From Rhodobacteraceae bacterium LNNU 3342 (GTDB taxonomy: Bacteria; Pseudomonadota; Alphaproteobacteria; Rhodobacterales; Rhodobacteraceae), in the NCBI GenBank assembly GCA_008711135.1, contig VUAW01000015.1:1-64000 (forward strand): a DNA stretch of 64,000 nucleotides, read 5' to 3'. Positions 53,708 to 63,749 of the stretch are shown here, in pieces. The translations under genes were made by a program, and so were the position numbers. The notes below the pieces were generated by a model, which made no database searches, had not been told where the DNA came from, and worked only from the letters and a program-made list of their open reading frames with translations. The number at the start of each line of letters is the position of its first letter. Within the stretch, counting starts at the first letter, position 1.

Positions 53708-53728
53708 CGCAAGGGAGAGAGGTCGAAG

Positions 53729-55501
53729 ATGCCCATCTACAACGCGCCTGTTGCAGACATGCAGTTCGTGTTGCACGACGTCCTGAAGATCACCGAAACA
53801 CCCGCCCCCGGCTATCAGGATCTTGACCGCGCTTTCACCGCCGCGGTGCTGGAGGAAGCCGGCAAGCTGTCGTCCGAGGTGCTGGCGCCGCTGAACCTGA
53901 CCGGCGACATGCAGGGCTGCCGGCTGGAAAACGGCGTTGTTCGTACACCCGATGGGTTCGATCGCGCCTTTGCCGCGATGAGGGAAGGCGGCTGGACTGC
54001 GCTGGACTGCGATCCGGAGTATGGCGGCCAAGGCCTGCCCTACCTGCTGCATTCGGCGGTAGGGGAGATGTTCGTTTCCGCCAACATGGCCTTCAACATG
54101 TACCAAGGCCTGACCCACGGCGCCTATTCCGCCATCCACGCCCACGGGACTGAAGAACAGAAGGCAACCTACCTGCCCAAGCTCGCATCCTGCGAATGGA
54201 CGGGCACAATGAACCTGACCGAGCCCCACGCAGGCACCGACCTTGGGTTGATGCGCACCAAGGCGGAACCGCAGGCGGATGGCAGCTACCTCATCACCGG
54301 GCAGAAGATCTTCATTTCAGCCGGTGAACATGACCTGGCGGACAACATCATCCACCTTGTCCTTGCCAAGGCCCCGGGTGGGGGCGAAGGCACCAAGGGC
54401 ATCAGCCTGTTCATCGTGCCGAAGTTCCTGGTGAACGAAGACGGCAGCCTTGGCGACCGCAACGCGGTGACTTGCGGCAAGCTTGAAGAAAAGATGGGCA
54501 TTCACGGAAATGCCACCTGTGTCATGAACTATGACGGGGCCAAGGGTTGGCTGCTTGGCGATCTCCACAAGGGGATGCGGGCGATGTTCACCATGATGAA
54601 CGAGGCGCGGCTGGGCGTGGGCCTGCAAGGCTATGCTCAGGCCGTGGTCGCCTACCAGAACGCGCTGGCCTATGCGAAGGACCGGCTACAGGGCCGCGCG
54701 GTTTCGGGAACGACAAGCAATGGTCCGGCCGATCCGCTGATCGTGCATCCCGACATCCGCCGCAGCCTGATGGACCAGAAAAGTTTTGTGGAAGGGGCGC
54801 GCGCCTTCACCTTCTGGGGGGCGCATCTGATCGACCGCAGCCACCGGCTGAACGACGCCGATGCCGAGGGGCTGGTGAGCCTGCTGACCCCGGTCATCAA
54901 GGGCTTCCTGACCGACAAGGGGTTCGAGATGACCGTGGCCGCCCAGCAGGTCTATGGCGGGCACGGCTATATCGAGGAATGGGGCATGTCCCAGTTCGTT
55001 CGCGATGCCCGGATCGCCATGATCTATGAAGGCGCGAACGGCATTCAGGCGCTTGACCTTGTCGGACGCAAGCTCGCGCAGGACGGCGGCAGGCACGTGA
55101 TGGGCTTCTTCGAGATTGTGAAGAGCTTCATCAAGGACAATGCCGACAATCCCGCGCTTGAAGGGTTCCTTGAGCCGCTGAAGAAGGCGTCCAAGGATCT
55201 GCAGGCGGCGGCGATGTTCTTCATGCAGAACGGCATGAAGAACCCCAACCACGCGCTGGCCGGGTCCTATGACTTCATGCACCTGTTCGGGCATGTCTGC
55301 CTTGGCCTGATGTGGGCGCAGATGGCCAAGGCCGCGCAGGCGGCGCTGGACGCGGGCGAAGGGGACGTAGACTTTCTGCGGACCAAGATCGCCACGGGCC
55401 GCTATTACATGCAGCGGCACCTGCCCGCCACGGGCATGCATCTGGCGCGGATCGAGAGCGGGGCCGATCCCGTGATGTCGCTGGAGGCCGCGGACTTCTG
55501 A
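53729..55501 (+). CDS. Acyl-CoA dehydrogenase (long form, DmdC/FadE5-like)
   Basis: A 590-residue flavoenzyme. Its N-terminal cap [19 protein letters not shown] and length exceed the 380 residues of short acyl-CoA dehydrogenases. Core motifs are [50 protein letters not shown] and the catalytic-base region [20 protein letters not shown]-terminal helical extension follows. It forms the first double bond in beta-oxidation; relatives act on 3-methylmercaptopropionyl-CoA or medium/long acyl-CoA, and the substrate cannot be told from sequence. Confidence 0.9.
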   Translation: MPIYNAPVADMQFVLHDVLKITETPAPGYQDLDRAFTAAVLEEAGKLSSEVLAPLNLTGDMQGCRLENGVVRTPDGFDRAFAAMREGGWTALDCDPEYGGQGLPYLLHSAVGEMFVSANMAFNMYQGLTHGAYSAIHAHGTEEQKATYLPKLASCEWTGTMNLTEPHAGTDLGLMRTKAEPQADGSYLITGQKIFISAGEHDLADNIIHLVLAKAPGGGEGTKGISLFIVPKFLVNEDGSLGDRNAVTCGKLEEKMGIHGNATCVMNYDGAKGWLLGDLHKGMRAMFTMMNEARLGVGLQGYAQAVVAYQNALAYAKDRLQGRAVSGTTSNGPADPLIVHPDIRRSLMDQKSFVEGARAFTFWGAHLIDRSHRLNDADAEGLVSLLTPVIKGFLTDKGFEMTVAAQQVYGGHGYIEEWGMSQFVRDARIAMIYEGANGIQALDLVGRKLAQDGGRHVMGFFEIVKSFIKDNADNPALEGFLEPLKKASKDLQAAAMFFMQNGMKNPNHALAGSYDFMHLFGHVCLGLMWAQMAKAAQAALDAGEGDVDFLRTKIATGRYYMQRHLPATGMHLARIESGADPVMSLEAADF

Positions 55502-55510
55502 GGAGGGATC

Positions 55511-56146
55511 ATGAAGCTCTACTGCTTTGGGGAAAGCGGCAATGCCTACAAGGCGGCCCTGACCATGACCCTGGCCGGGGTGGACTGGGAACCCGTCTTC
55601 GTTGATTTCTTCAACGGGGAAACGCGCACACCAGAATTCCGCGCGCTGAACCCGATGGGAGAGGTTCCGGTGCTGGTGGATGGTGACAAGGTGCTGACCC
55701 AGTCGGGCCTGATCCAGATGGAAATGGCCCGGCGCACGGGCCGGCTTGGTGGCGACCCCTCGCCCGAGGTTCTGCGGTGGGTTTTGTGGGACAATCACAA
55801 GATGTCCAGCCAATGCGGCACCGCGCGCTTCCTGCAGAACTTCGTTCCGGAAGACAAACGGCCCGCAGAGGTGATCGCCTGGATGCACGGGCGGCTGCGG
55901 GCGGCCCTCAAGACGCTCGATGCCCATCTGGCGGGGCGTGACTGGATCGCGGGCGACGCGCCCACCATCGCCGATACCGCTTGTTGCGGCTACCTGTTCT
56001 ACCCTGAACCCTTTGGCTTTGACCGGGCGGAATGGCCCCACATCAATAGCTGGCTGGACCGCATCAGCGCCCTGCCCGGCTGGCAGCACCCCTATGACAT
56101 GATGCCGCGCAGCGCCCCCGCCCGCGCGGAAGGAGGAATGCGATGA
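55511..56146 (+). CDS. Glutathione S-transferase family protein
   Basis: A 211-residue two-domain GST: thioredoxin-like N-terminal domain (MKLYCFGESGNAYKAALTMTLAG with a Ser/Asn active-site region, ALNPMGEVPVLVDGDKVLTQSGLIQ), then an all-helical C-terminal domain (WIAGDAPTIADTACCGYLFY). It lies inside the beta-oxidation operon, 9 bases after the dehydrogenase gene, and overlaps the thiolase start (ATGA). Its role there is unknown. Confidence 0.88.
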   Translation: MKLYCFGESGNAYKAALTMTLAGVDWEPVFVDFFNGETRTPEFRALNPMGEVPVLVDGDKVLTQSGLIQMEMARRTGRLGGDPSPEVLRWVLWDNHKMSSQCGTARFLQNFVPEDKRPAEVIAWMHGRLRAALKTLDAHLAGRDWIAGDAPTIADTACCGYLFYPEPFGFDRAEWPHINSWLDRISALPGWQHPYDMMPRSAPARAEGGMR

Positions 56147-57354
56147 CCGACGCCTATATCTATGACGCCTGCCGCACCCCCCGTGGCAAGGGCCGCCCCG
56201 ATGGCAGCCTGCATGAGGTCACGAGCCTGCGGCTGTCGGCGCTGACCCTGAACGCCATCAAGGAGCGCAACAACCTTGATACCACCGCGATCGAGGATGT
56301 GATCTGGGGCAACGTCACGCAGGTGGGTGAACAGGGCGGTTGCCTTGCCCGCAGCGCGGTCATCGCATCGGATTTTGCCGAAAGCGTGCCGGGGGTCTCG
56401 ATCAACCGCTTCTGCGCCAGCGGGATGGAGGCGGTGAACCTTGCCGCCAACCAGGTGCGCGGCGGCGCCGGCATGGCCTATGTCGCCGGCGGGGTAGAGA
56501 TGATGAGCCGCGTGCCCATGGGCAGCGACGGGGCGGCGATCGCGGTCGATCCCTCGGTCGCGATGAAACACTACTTCGTGCCGCAGGGAATTTCGGCCGA
56601 TATCATCGCAACGGAACATGGTTTCAGCCGCGATGACGCTGACCTTCTGGCCGTGCAAAGCCAGCAGCGCGCGGCAAAGGCATGGGAAGAAGGGCGCTTT
56701 GCCCGCGCCATCATCCCGGTGCGCGATGTCAACGGCCTGCCTATCCTGGAGCATGACGAATACATGCGCCCCGGCACCGATATGCAGGCGCTGGGCGCGC
56801 TGAAGCCTGCCTTCAAGGAGATGGGCGAGGTCATGCCCGGCTTCGACAAGGTCGCGTTGATGAAATACCCGCATCTTGAACGGATCGAGCATATCCACCA
56901 CGCCGGCAACTCCTCTGGCATCGTGGATGGGGCGGCGGCAGTGCTGATCGGCAACAAAGAATTCGGAGAGAAATACGGGCTGAAGCCCCGCGCCCGCATC
57001 CGCGCCACCGCCAAGATCGGGTCGGACCCGACGATCATGCTGACCGGGCCGGTGCCGGTGACGGAAAAGGTCCTGCGCGATGCCGGCATGTCGATTTCCG
57101 ACATCGAATTGTTCGAGGTGAACGAGGCCTTTGCCGCCGTTGTCCTGCGCTTCATGCAGGCCTTTGACGTGGATGACGACAAGGTCAACGTGAACGGCGG
57201 GTCCATCGCCATGGGCCACCCGCTGGGCGCGACGGGCGCGATCATCATCGGCACTCTGCTGGATGAACTGGAACGGTCCGGCAAGGGCGTCGGCCTTGCC
57301 ACGCTTTGCATCGCGTCGGGCATGGGCGCCGCTACCGTCATCGAACGCGTCTGA
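56143..57354 (+). CDS. fadA: Acetyl-CoA C-acyltransferase (thiolase), FadA-like
   Basis: A 403-residue thiolase cleaving 3-ketoacyl-CoA. The nucleophile is Cys91 in SINRFCASGMEAVN; the other catalytic motifs are NVNGGSIAMGHPLGATGA and the C-terminal LCIASGMGAATV. It begins within the GST stop and precedes fadB by 11 bases. The YDACRTPRGKGRPDGSLHEV front fits degradative FadA-type enzymes. Confidence 0.92.
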   Translation: MTDAYIYDACRTPRGKGRPDGSLHEVTSLRLSALTLNAIKERNNLDTTAIEDVIWGNVTQVGEQGGCLARSAVIASDFAESVPGVSINRFCASGMEAVNLAANQVRGGAGMAYVAGGVEMMSRVPMGSDGAAIAVDPSVAMKHYFVPQGISADIIATEHGFSRDDADLLAVQSQQRAAKAWEEGRFARAIIPVRDVNGLPILEHDEYMRPGTDMQALGALKPAFKEMGEVMPGFDKVALMKYPHLERIEHIHHAGNSSGIVDGAAAVLIGNKEFGEKYGLKPRARIRATAKIGSDPTIMLTGPVPVTEKVLRDAGMSISDIELFEVNEAFAAVVLRFMQAFDVDDDKVNVNGGSIAMGHPLGATGAIIIGTLLDELERSGKGVGLATLCIASGMGAATVIERV

Positions 57355-57365
57355 GGGAGGAACGG

Positions 57366-59555
57366 ATGGCCGAGTTTCACTACGAAGTCGATGCCGATGG
57401 TGTCGCCATCATCACCTGGGACGTGCCCGGCAAATCGATGAACGTCATGTCGCTGGAAGGATTTGGTGAACTTGACGCCCATGTGGATACCGCCCTTGGG
57501 GATGCAGGGGTCAAGGGCATCGTCATCACCAGCGGCAAGAAGGATTTCGCCGGAGGGATGGACCTGAACGTGCTGGCGGGGATGCGGCAGGGAGAAGATC
57601 CCGCGCGGGCCATTTTCGACGGGATCATGAACATCCACCGTATCCTGCGCAAGATCGAGCGCGCGGGCATGGACCCCAAGACGCTGAAGGGGAGCAAGCC
57701 AGTGGCCGCCGCCTTGCCCGGCACTGCAGCCGGGATCGGGCTGGAAATCCCGCTGGCCTGCCACCGCATCTTTGCCGCTGACAACCCGAAGGCGCGGCTC
57801 GGCCTGCCGGAGATCATGGTCGGCATCTTCCCCGGCGCGGGCGGCACCACCCGGCTGGTGCGCAAGCTGGGCGCGATGGCTGCGGCCCCCTTCCTGCTGG
57901 AGGGCAAGCTGCAGGAGCCGAAGAAGCTCAAGGCCGCCGGTATCATTGATGAGATCGTACCGCCAGAGGAGCTGCTTCAGCGCGCAAAAGACTGGGTGCT
58001 TTCGGCCAAGGACGCTGACATCGTGAAGCCTTGGGACCAGAAGGGCTACAAGATGCCCGGCGGCGCACCCTACCATCCAGCGGGTTTCATGACCTTCGTG
58101 GGTGCAAACGCCATGGTCAACGGCAAGACAATGGGCGTCTATCCAGCAGCGCACGCACTGCTGTCCGCGGTCTATGAGGGCGCGCTCGTACCCTTTGACA
58201 CCGCGCTGCGCATCGAGGCGCGCTGGTTTACAAACATCCTGATGAACCCGTCGTCCAGCGCCATGATCCGCAGCCTGTTCCTGAACAAGGAGGCGCTGGA
58301 AAAAGGCGCCGTGCGGCCCAACCAGCCGGACCAGTCCGTTAGGAAGGTCGGCATCCTGGGCGCCGGCATGATGGGCGCGGGCATCGCCTATGTCAGCGCC
58401 AATGCGGGGATCGAGGTGATCCTGATCGACGCCAACCAAGAGGCCGCCGAGAAGGGCAAGGCCCATTCCGAAAGCCTTCTGGACAAGGGCGTCAGCCGCA
58501 AGAAGGTCACGGCAGAGAAGAAGGCAGAGGTTCTGGCCCGCATCACCGCCACCACGGATTATGCCGCCCTTTCGGGCTGTGACCTGATCGTGGAGGCCGT
58601 GTTCGAAGACCCTAAGGTCAAAGCCGACGTCACCGCCCGGGCCGAGGCTGCTGTGGCCGAAGACTGTATCTTTGCCACCAATACCTCTACCCTACCGATC
58701 AGCGAACTCGCAAAGGCCTCCACACGGTCGGATCAGTTCATCGGCATCCACTTCTTCAGCCCCGTCGACAAGATGATGCTGGTCGAAATCATCCGCGGCA
58801 AGCAGAGTGGCGACCGTGCCGTAGCCAAGGCGCTCGACTTCGTGCGGCAGATCCGCAAGACGCCGATCGTCGTGAACGATGCCCGCTTCTTCTATGCCAA
58901 CCGCTGCATCATCCCCTACATCAACGAGGGTGTGCGGATGGTGAAGGAAGGTGTCCGTCCCGGGCTGGTGGAAAATGCGGCCAAGCTGGTGGGGATGCCG
59001 GTCGGACCGCTGCAGCTGGTGGACGAAACCTCGATCGACCTGGGGGTAAAGATCGCCAAGGCCACGCGCGCGGCGATGGGCGACGCCTATCCCGACGCGG
59101 CAGTGGACGAGGTGCTGTTCTGGATGGCCGACCAAGGACGTCTGGGACGCAAGGCCAAGGCAGGATTCTACACCTATGACGACACTGGCAGGCGAGAGGC
59201 GCTGTGGCAGGGCCTGCTGGACAAGTACAAGCCGGGCGATCAGCCGGAACTGACCGAGGTGCAGCACCGCCTGCTGTTCGCGCAGGTGCTGGAGGCCGTG
59301 CGTGCGCTGGAGGATGGCGTGCTGACCGACATCCGTGAGGGCGACGTGGGCGCAATCCTCGGCTGGGGCTTTGCGCCGTGGTCGGGCGGGCCGTTCTCGT
59401 GGCTCGACATGATCGGCGCCGCGCGGGCGGTGGAACTGTGCGAGGGGCTGGAGGCGCGGCACGGCGCCCGCTTCAGCGCGCCGCAGCTTTTGCGCGACAT
59501 GGCCGAAAAGGGTGAAGGCTTTTACACCCGCTTTGCCCCCGCACAAGCGGCATGA
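57366..59555 (+). CDS. fadB: Fatty oxidation complex alpha subunit FadB (enoyl-CoA hydratase / 3-hydroxyacyl-CoA dehydrogenase)
   Basis: A 729-residue bifunctional enzyme. The crotonase half has GTAAGIGLEIPLA and GLPEIMVGIFPGAGGTTRL with both catalytic Glu. The dehydrogenase half has the NAD motif VGILGAGMMGAGIA, FATNTSTLPISELA and the catalytic-His IGIHFFSPVDKM. C-terminal FAPWSGGPFSWLD. It hydrates enoyl-CoA and oxidises 3-hydroxyacyl-CoA, completing the cycle with the thiolase just upstream. GGAGG precedes the start at 57366. The GC-rich hairpin at 59562 ends the operon. Confidence 0.94.
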   Translation: MAEFHYEVDADGVAIITWDVPGKSMNVMSLEGFGELDAHVDTALGDAGVKGIVITSGKKDFAGGMDLNVLAGMRQGEDPARAIFDGIMNIHRILRKIERAGMDPKTLKGSKPVAAALPGTAAGIGLEIPLACHRIFAADNPKARLGLPEIMVGIFPGAGGTTRLVRKLGAMAAAPFLLEGKLQEPKKLKAAGIIDEIVPPEELLQRAKDWVLSAKDADIVKPWDQKGYKMPGGAPYHPAGFMTFVGANAMVNGKTMGVYPAAHALLSAVYEGALVPFDTALRIEARWFTNILMNPSSSAMIRSLFLNKEALEKGAVRPNQPDQSVRKVGILGAGMMGAGIAYVSANAGIEVILIDANQEAAEKGKAHSESLLDKGVSRKKVTAEKKAEVLARITATTDYAALSGCDLIVEAVFEDPKVKADVTARAEAAVAEDCIFATNTSTLPISELAKASTRSDQFIGIHFFSPVDKMMLVEIIRGKQSGDRAVAKALDFVRQIRKTPIVVNDARFFYANRCIIPYINEGVRMVKEGVRPGLVENAAKLVGMPVGPLQLVDETSIDLGVKIAKATRAAMGDAYPDAAVDEVLFWMADQGRLGRKAKAGFYTYDDTGRREALWQGLLDKYKPGDQPELTEVQHRLLFAQVLEAVRALEDGVLTDIREGDVGAILGWGFAPWSGGPFSWLDMIGAARAVELCEGLEARHGARFSAPQLLRDMAEKGEGFYTRFAPAQAA

Positions 59556-59561
59556 CGCGTC

Positions 59562-59588
59562 GCTGCGCCGGGATCAGCCCCGGCGCAG
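59562..59588. terminator. Hairpin between convergent fadB and DMT genes
   Basis: A perfect 11-bp stem GCTGCGCCGGG/CCCGGCGCAGC with loop ATCAG, partly inside the DMT gene 3' end. No U-run; it may act as a bidirectional transcript end. Confidence 0.5.
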
Positions 59589-60470
59589 CGCGATGATCGA
59601 CCCGGCCGCGACAATGGCGGCCATCCCGGCCAGCGCCAAGGGATCGGGCGCCTCGTCCCACAGGACAAAGGCCCAGGCGGCGGCAAAGATCAGCAGCGCA
59701 TATTCAAATACCGCGACATATGACGCATCGGCCAGTTGATAGCCCCGGATGATGAGGCCGATCCCCACAAGCGATCCCACCGCCTGCATCAGGATCAGCA
59801 GCAGCACGTCCCATGACGGCTGCACCCAGCCGCGCAGCACGAAGCCCTCTGTTCCCGCAGGTGCCGCTGCCGGCCAAAGCGACAGCGCTGCGGCCCCGAG
59901 CAGCCCACCAATCCCCATCAACAGGAAGAACCCGGCGTTCAACGTCAGGGTGGATTCGCCTGCGCACCACCGGCGGGTCGCGATCAGGCTGACGGCATAG
60001 AACAGCCCCGCCACCACCGGAACCAAGGAAAGCAGCGTACCCTCGGCACGGTCGGGGCGCAGGATGATGAGGATACCCAGAAATCCCAGCAGCACCGCCC
60101 CCACCCGCAGGGCGCCGATCCGTTCCCCCCAGATCAGCCGGGACATGAGCAGCACGAAGATTGGCGCGGTGTAAAGGCCAGCCACCACCTCGCCGATCGG
60201 GAGCACGGCAAGCGACCCGAAGTAGAGAAACATCGCCCCCGCCTGAAAAGCGCTTCGCGCCAGGACCCGCCCCGGCAGCCGCGGCCAGAAGCGCAACCCC
60301 AGCCCCAGCGCCACAAGCGCTACCAGGGGCAGCCCCATTGCCGAGCGCAGAAGATGGAACTGCCAGAGCCCCATGTCCTCGGCGATGGTGCGGACGTGGT
60401 TGTCGGTAAAGCCCAGCACCGCGCAACCCAGGCAGACAAGCGCCGCCGCAGCCTTCAGGTTGTTGTCCAT
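59574..60470 (-). CDS. EamA/DMT-family transporter
   Basis: A 298-residue membrane protein with ten hydrophobic segments in two EamA repeats, each about 130 residues (first around YFGSLAVLPIGEVVAGLYTAPIFVLL, second around YQLADASYVAVFEYALLIFAAAWAFVLW). It exports or imports small metabolites; the substrate is unknown. The start at 60470 (MDNNLKAAAALVCLG) has GGGGGA upstream; the extension to 60605 has no membrane or family features. Confidence 0.85.
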   Translation of the reverse strand: MDNNLKAAAALVCLGCAVLGFTDNHVRTIAEDMGLWQFHLLRSAMGLPLVALVALGLGLRFWPRLPGRVLARSAFQAGAMFLYFGSLAVLPIGEVVAGLYTAPIFVLLMSRLIWGERIGALRVGAVLLGFLGILIILRPDRAEGTLLSLVPVVAGLFYAVSLIATRRWCAGESTLTLNAGFFLLMGIGGLLGAAALSLWPAAAPAGTEGFVLRGWVQPSWDVLLLILMQAVGSLVGIGLIIRGYQLADASYVAVFEYALLIFAAAWAFVLWDEAPDPLALAGMAAIVAAGSIIALRRG

Positions 60471-60638
60471 TCTGTCCCCCGCGGTTAGTCCGTTCAGGCT
60501 TGCGTCTTCCGCCGGGTTTACGACAGGATGCGGCGCGCCAGCCCGTTGCGCGAATCCCCGGGATTTGCCTGCGCGCAAGGCGGGCCTGGGCCCGCGGCAA
60601 GTCATTGTAGGGGCGGTCCGGCTGGGCTAACGTGTGGC

Positions 60639-61691
60639 ATGAAGAACAAGGCAGGCACAAGACCCGTGCGGGCGACCGCTCTCCGACAGTATCAGCGACT
60701 TGAAACCCACGGGCTGTGGCGGGAATCCCCCGAGGCGAACTGGCGCGACGTCGTCGTCTCTTTTGGCGAGGCGAGCCTCGTCATCTCCGATTTCAGCACC
60801 GACCGCGCGCTGACGCACTGGTCGCTTCCGGCCGTTGAACGGCTGAACCCTGATGAACGTCCCGCCCGCTTTGCCCCTGGCCATGACGCCGGAGAGGCCG
60901 TGCAGATCGAGGATGAGACGATGATCGACGCCTTGGAAAAGGTGCGCGGCGTCGTTGTGCAGCGGCAGCGTCATCCGGGGCGCATGCGGCTTTGGGCGCT
61001 GATGGGCGTCGTGCTGGCGCTGCTCGCGCTGGGGGCGCTGTGGTTGCCGGGGGCGCTGATCACCCACACCGCGTCCGTTGTGCCCTATGCCAAGCGGGTG
61101 GAGATCGGCCAGCGTATCCTGCAGGATCTGGCCCGGAACGGCGTACTTGCCTGCCAGGCGCCGCTGGGGCAGCGGGCGGCGGGACGGCTGCGTGACCGGG
61201 TTCTGGGGCCGAACGGCGGAGAAATCGTGGTGCTTGATCGAGGGCTTGCGCAGACGGCGCATCTGCCGGGGCGGCATGTGCTTGTCGGACGGAGCCTGCT
61301 GGAAGGGCATGACGCACCCGAACTGGTCGCAGGCCATGTGATCGCCGAACGGCTGCGGGCGGATTCCCGTGATCCAATGCTGGATGTCCTGCGCGCGGCG
61401 GGACTGCCCGCGACCTTCCAGTTGCTGACGACCGGTGAAATCTCTGACCACGCGCTGCGGGGCTATGGCGCCGCAGTGATCGCGCGGCCGCCGGAACCAG
61501 TGGACACTGACGCCTTCATTGCACGGATGGAGGCGGCGGGCATACCGACCACGCCCTATGCCCGCTCGGTCGATCCCACCGGTGCCTCGGTGCTGCAACT
61601 GATAGAGGATGACCCCTTCCGCACCGTCCCGCCCCGCCCCGTCATGTCCGATGGGGACTGGATCAGCCTTCAGGGCATCTGCAACGGCTAG
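60639..61691 (+). CDS. Conserved hypothetical single-pass membrane protein
   Basis: A 350-residue protein: a cytoplasmic N-terminal part of about 115 residues (RLETHGLWRESPEANWRDVVVSFGEASLVISD), one membrane helix (LWALMGVVLALLALGALWLPGALI, about 114-137), then a periplasmic C-terminal domain with CQAPLGQRAAGRLRDRV and an ELVAGHVIAER segment. Proteins of this layout occur in Rhodobacteraceae without assigned function. The C-terminal part has a weak metalloprotease-like look but no HExxH. Its 3' end overlaps the convergent SPOR gene. Confidence 0.7.
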   Translation: MKNKAGTRPVRATALRQYQRLETHGLWRESPEANWRDVVVSFGEASLVISDFSTDRALTHWSLPAVERLNPDERPARFAPGHDAGEAVQIEDETMIDALEKVRGVVVQRQRHPGRMRLWALMGVVLALLALGALWLPGALITHTASVVPYAKRVEIGQRILQDLARNGVLACQAPLGQRAAGRLRDRVLGPNGGEIVVLDRGLAQTAHLPGRHVLVGRSLLEGHDAPELVAGHVIAERLRADSRDPMLDVLRAAGLPATFQLLTTGEISDHALRGYGAAVIARPPEPVDTDAFIARMEAAGIPTTPYARSVDPTGASVLQLIEDDPFRTVPPRPVMSDGDWISLQGICNG

Positions 61692-62128
61692 GGCTGCGGG
61701 AAGGCGTCGGCAAAGCCGTTGCGCCGCAAAAGCCGCAGGGCTGCCCGCAGGTCCTCCTCGCCGGAAAAGGGGCCGGCGGTGACAACCCGCATCATCTGGC
61801 CCCGCAGTTGGATCGGGCCGATCTCTGCAGGAAGGCGCAACGCCTGAAGGCGGGTGACGGCGATCATCGCATTTTCGTCGTCCACATAGACCCCCACCTG
61901 CACAAGCCGGCCGGGCTGTGGCTCCTCGCATCTCTGCTGCCCGTCAGGCCGCAGAAGGGGCGCCCAGATCACCCGCTCCCCATGATCGGCGCGCAGGAAG
62001 ACGCAACCACGGCTGTCCGTAAAGCTGCGCAACGCCGGATCATCGGGCGGCGGTTCGGCAGGGGGATTTGGCGTCGCCGCCATGGCCGGCCCGGACATGG
62101 CCAGCATCAGGGCAAGATAGCGCAACAT
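61688..62128 (-). CDS. Secreted SPOR-domain protein
   Basis: A 146-residue exported protein: signal peptide MLRYLALMLAMSGPAMAA, a Pro-rich linker, a segment with two Cys (SRGCVFLRADH, GQQRCEEP) likely disulfide-bonded, and a C-terminal SPOR domain (RLVQVGVYVDDENAMIAVTRLQAL through VVTAGPFSGEEDLRAALRLLRRNGF). SPOR domains bind denuded septal peptidoglycan. It lies 2 bases after upp on the same strand, so it is expressed with the salvage operon although unrelated in function. Confidence 0.82.
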   Translation of the reverse strand: MLRYLALMLAMSGPAMAATPNPPAEPPPDDPALRSFTDSRGCVFLRADHGERVIWAPLLRPDGQQRCEEPQPGRLVQVGVYVDDENAMIAVTRLQALRLPAEIGPIQLRGQMMRVVTAGPFSGEEDLRAALRLLRRNGFADAFPQP

Positions 62129-62130
62129 TG

Positions 62131-62763
62131 TTACTTCGTTCCAAACATGCGGTCGCCCGCGTCGCCCAGGCCGGGCATGATGTAGCCCTTCTCGTTCAGC
62201 CGTTCGTCCAGCGCGGCGGTCACGATGGGGACATCGGGGTGCGCTTCCTGCATCCGCTGCACCCCTTCGGGAGCCGCAAGCAGGCACAGGAACCGAATGT
62301 TGCGCGCGCCCGAGGCCTTGAGCAGGTCGATCGCCGCGACCGAGGAATTGCCCGTGGCCAGCATCGGGTCAAGCGCGATTACCAGCCGGTCGTCCAGCCC
62401 CTCGGGCACCTTGTAGTAGTACTGCACCGGCTGCAGCGTCGCCTCGTCCCGGTAAAGCCCGATGTATCCGACCCGGGCCGAAGGAATCAGCTCCAGCACC
62501 CCATCCAAGAGCCCGTTCCCCGCCCGCAGGATCGAGATCAGCGCGAGCTTCTTGCCCTTGAGCACGGGGGCGTCCATCTCGCACATGGGCGTTTCAATGG
62601 CGCGGGTGGTCATTTCAAGGTCGCGCGTCACCTCATAGGCCAGAAGCTGGCTGATCTCGCGCAGAAGCTGCCGGAATTCGCCCGTCGAGGTACGCTTGTC
62701 CCGCATGATCGACAGCTTGTGCTGTACCAGCGGGTGGCGGACGATGGTCAGGTGTTCCGGCAT
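62131..62763 (-). CDS. upp: Uracil phosphoribosyltransferase
   Basis: A 210-residue enzyme making UMP from uracil and PRPP. It has [28 protein letters not shown] at the N-terminus, [21 protein letters not shown] and the PRPP loop [11 protein letters not shown], with [11 protein letters not shown] at the C-terminus. The length is typical. Its start overlaps the add stop (ATGA). Confidence 0.95.
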   Translation of the reverse strand: MPEHLTIVRHPLVQHKLSIMRDKRTSTGEFRQLLREISQLLAYEVTRDLEMTTRAIETPMCEMDAPVLKGKKLALISILRAGNGLLDGVLELIPSARVGYIGLYRDEATLQPVQYYYKVPEGLDDRLVIALDPMLATGNSSVAAIDLLKASGARNIRFLCLLAAPEGVQRMQEAHPDVPIVTAALDERLNEKGYIMPGLGDAGDRMFGTK

Positions 62764-63749
62764 CAGGCAGTCTCCAGTCGTTTCAGGATGCGGGCACGGG
62801 TGTCGGCGTCGCAAAAGGCGGCCTCGGCAGCGGTACGGTTCAGCGTTTCGAACACACCGTCGTCCCAGTCGAAGGTGTCCGCCAGCCGGTCGAACTCGTA
62901 GCTCATGGTGGTGTGGAAGAAGGGCGGATCGTCAGTGGAAACCGTCACCTTCACCCCCCGGTCGTAAAGCTGCCCGATCGGATGGGCGCGCCAGTTTGGA
63001 TAGACCCGCAGCGCGACGTTCGAACCCGGGCAGACCTCCAGCACGATGCCGTTTTCCGCCAGTTCATCCACCAGCGCCAAATCCTCGATCGCGCGGACGC
63101 CGTGGCCGATCCGTTCCACCCTCAGGTCATGAAGCGCTGCACGGATGCTTTCGGGACCGCCCCATTCCCCTGCATGGGCTGTCAGCCGCAGGCCCGCCTC
63201 GCGCGCCATGTCGAACGACCAGGCGAAATCCTTGGGCTGGCCGATCCGTTCGTCACCGGCAATTCCAAAGCCCACGATCCAGTCGCCTGCGGTTTCAGCG
63301 GCGCAAAGCGCAACCTCGCGCGCCTTTTCGGGACCGAAGTGGCGGATGCAGGTGACGATGCCGCGCAGGGTGATGCCATCCTGCGCCTCGGCCTGATCGG
63401 CGGCCTCGCGGATGGCATGAAGGTATTCGCGCCACGCCCCGACATCCCGGCCGCCGCAGAAATCGGGCGACAGGAAGGTTTCGGAATAGACCACCCCATG
63501 CGCCGCACTTTCGGCCAGCACCGCCCGGGTCAAGCGGTGGTAATCCTCCGGGGTGGACAGGGGTTCAGTGGCAGCCTCATAAATACGCAGAAACTCGCGG
63601 AAGTCGCCAAAGCGGTAGCCGCCCTGTTCATTGAAGATGCCCGAGATGTCGATGGACTTCTCTTTCGCCAAGCCACGGATGAAGTCGGGCGGCGCCGCCC
63701 CTTCCAGATGCAGGTGAAGTTCAACCTTCGGCATGTCGCGTGTCGTCAC
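62763..63749 (-). CDS. add: Adenosine deaminase family protein
   Basis: A 328-residue metal-dependent deaminase with the Zn motif [11 protein letters not shown] near the start, GFGIAGDE, the catalytic [24 protein letters not shown] and STDDPPFF. It converts adenosine to inosine or, in related subfamilies, adenine to hypoxanthine. The GTG start at 63749 is supported by AAGGAG seven bases upstream and by a GTGA overlap with the deoB stop; an internal ATG at 63734 lacks a ribosome site. Confidence 0.9.
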   Translation of the reverse strand: MTTRDMPKVELHLHLEGAAPPDFIRGLAKEKSIDISGIFNEQGGYRFGDFREFLRIYEAATEPLSTPEDYHRLTRAVLAESAAHGVVYSETFLSPDFCGGRDVGAWREYLHAIREAADQAEAQDGITLRGIVTCIRHFGPEKAREVALCAAETAGDWIVGFGIAGDERIGQPKDFAWSFDMAREAGLRLTAHAGEWGGPESIRAALHDLRVERIGHGVRAIEDLALVDELAENGIVLEVCPGSNVALRVYPNWRAHPIGQLYDRGVKVTVSTDDPPFFHTTMSYEFDRLADTFDWDDGVFETLNRTAAEAAFCDADTRARILKRLETA

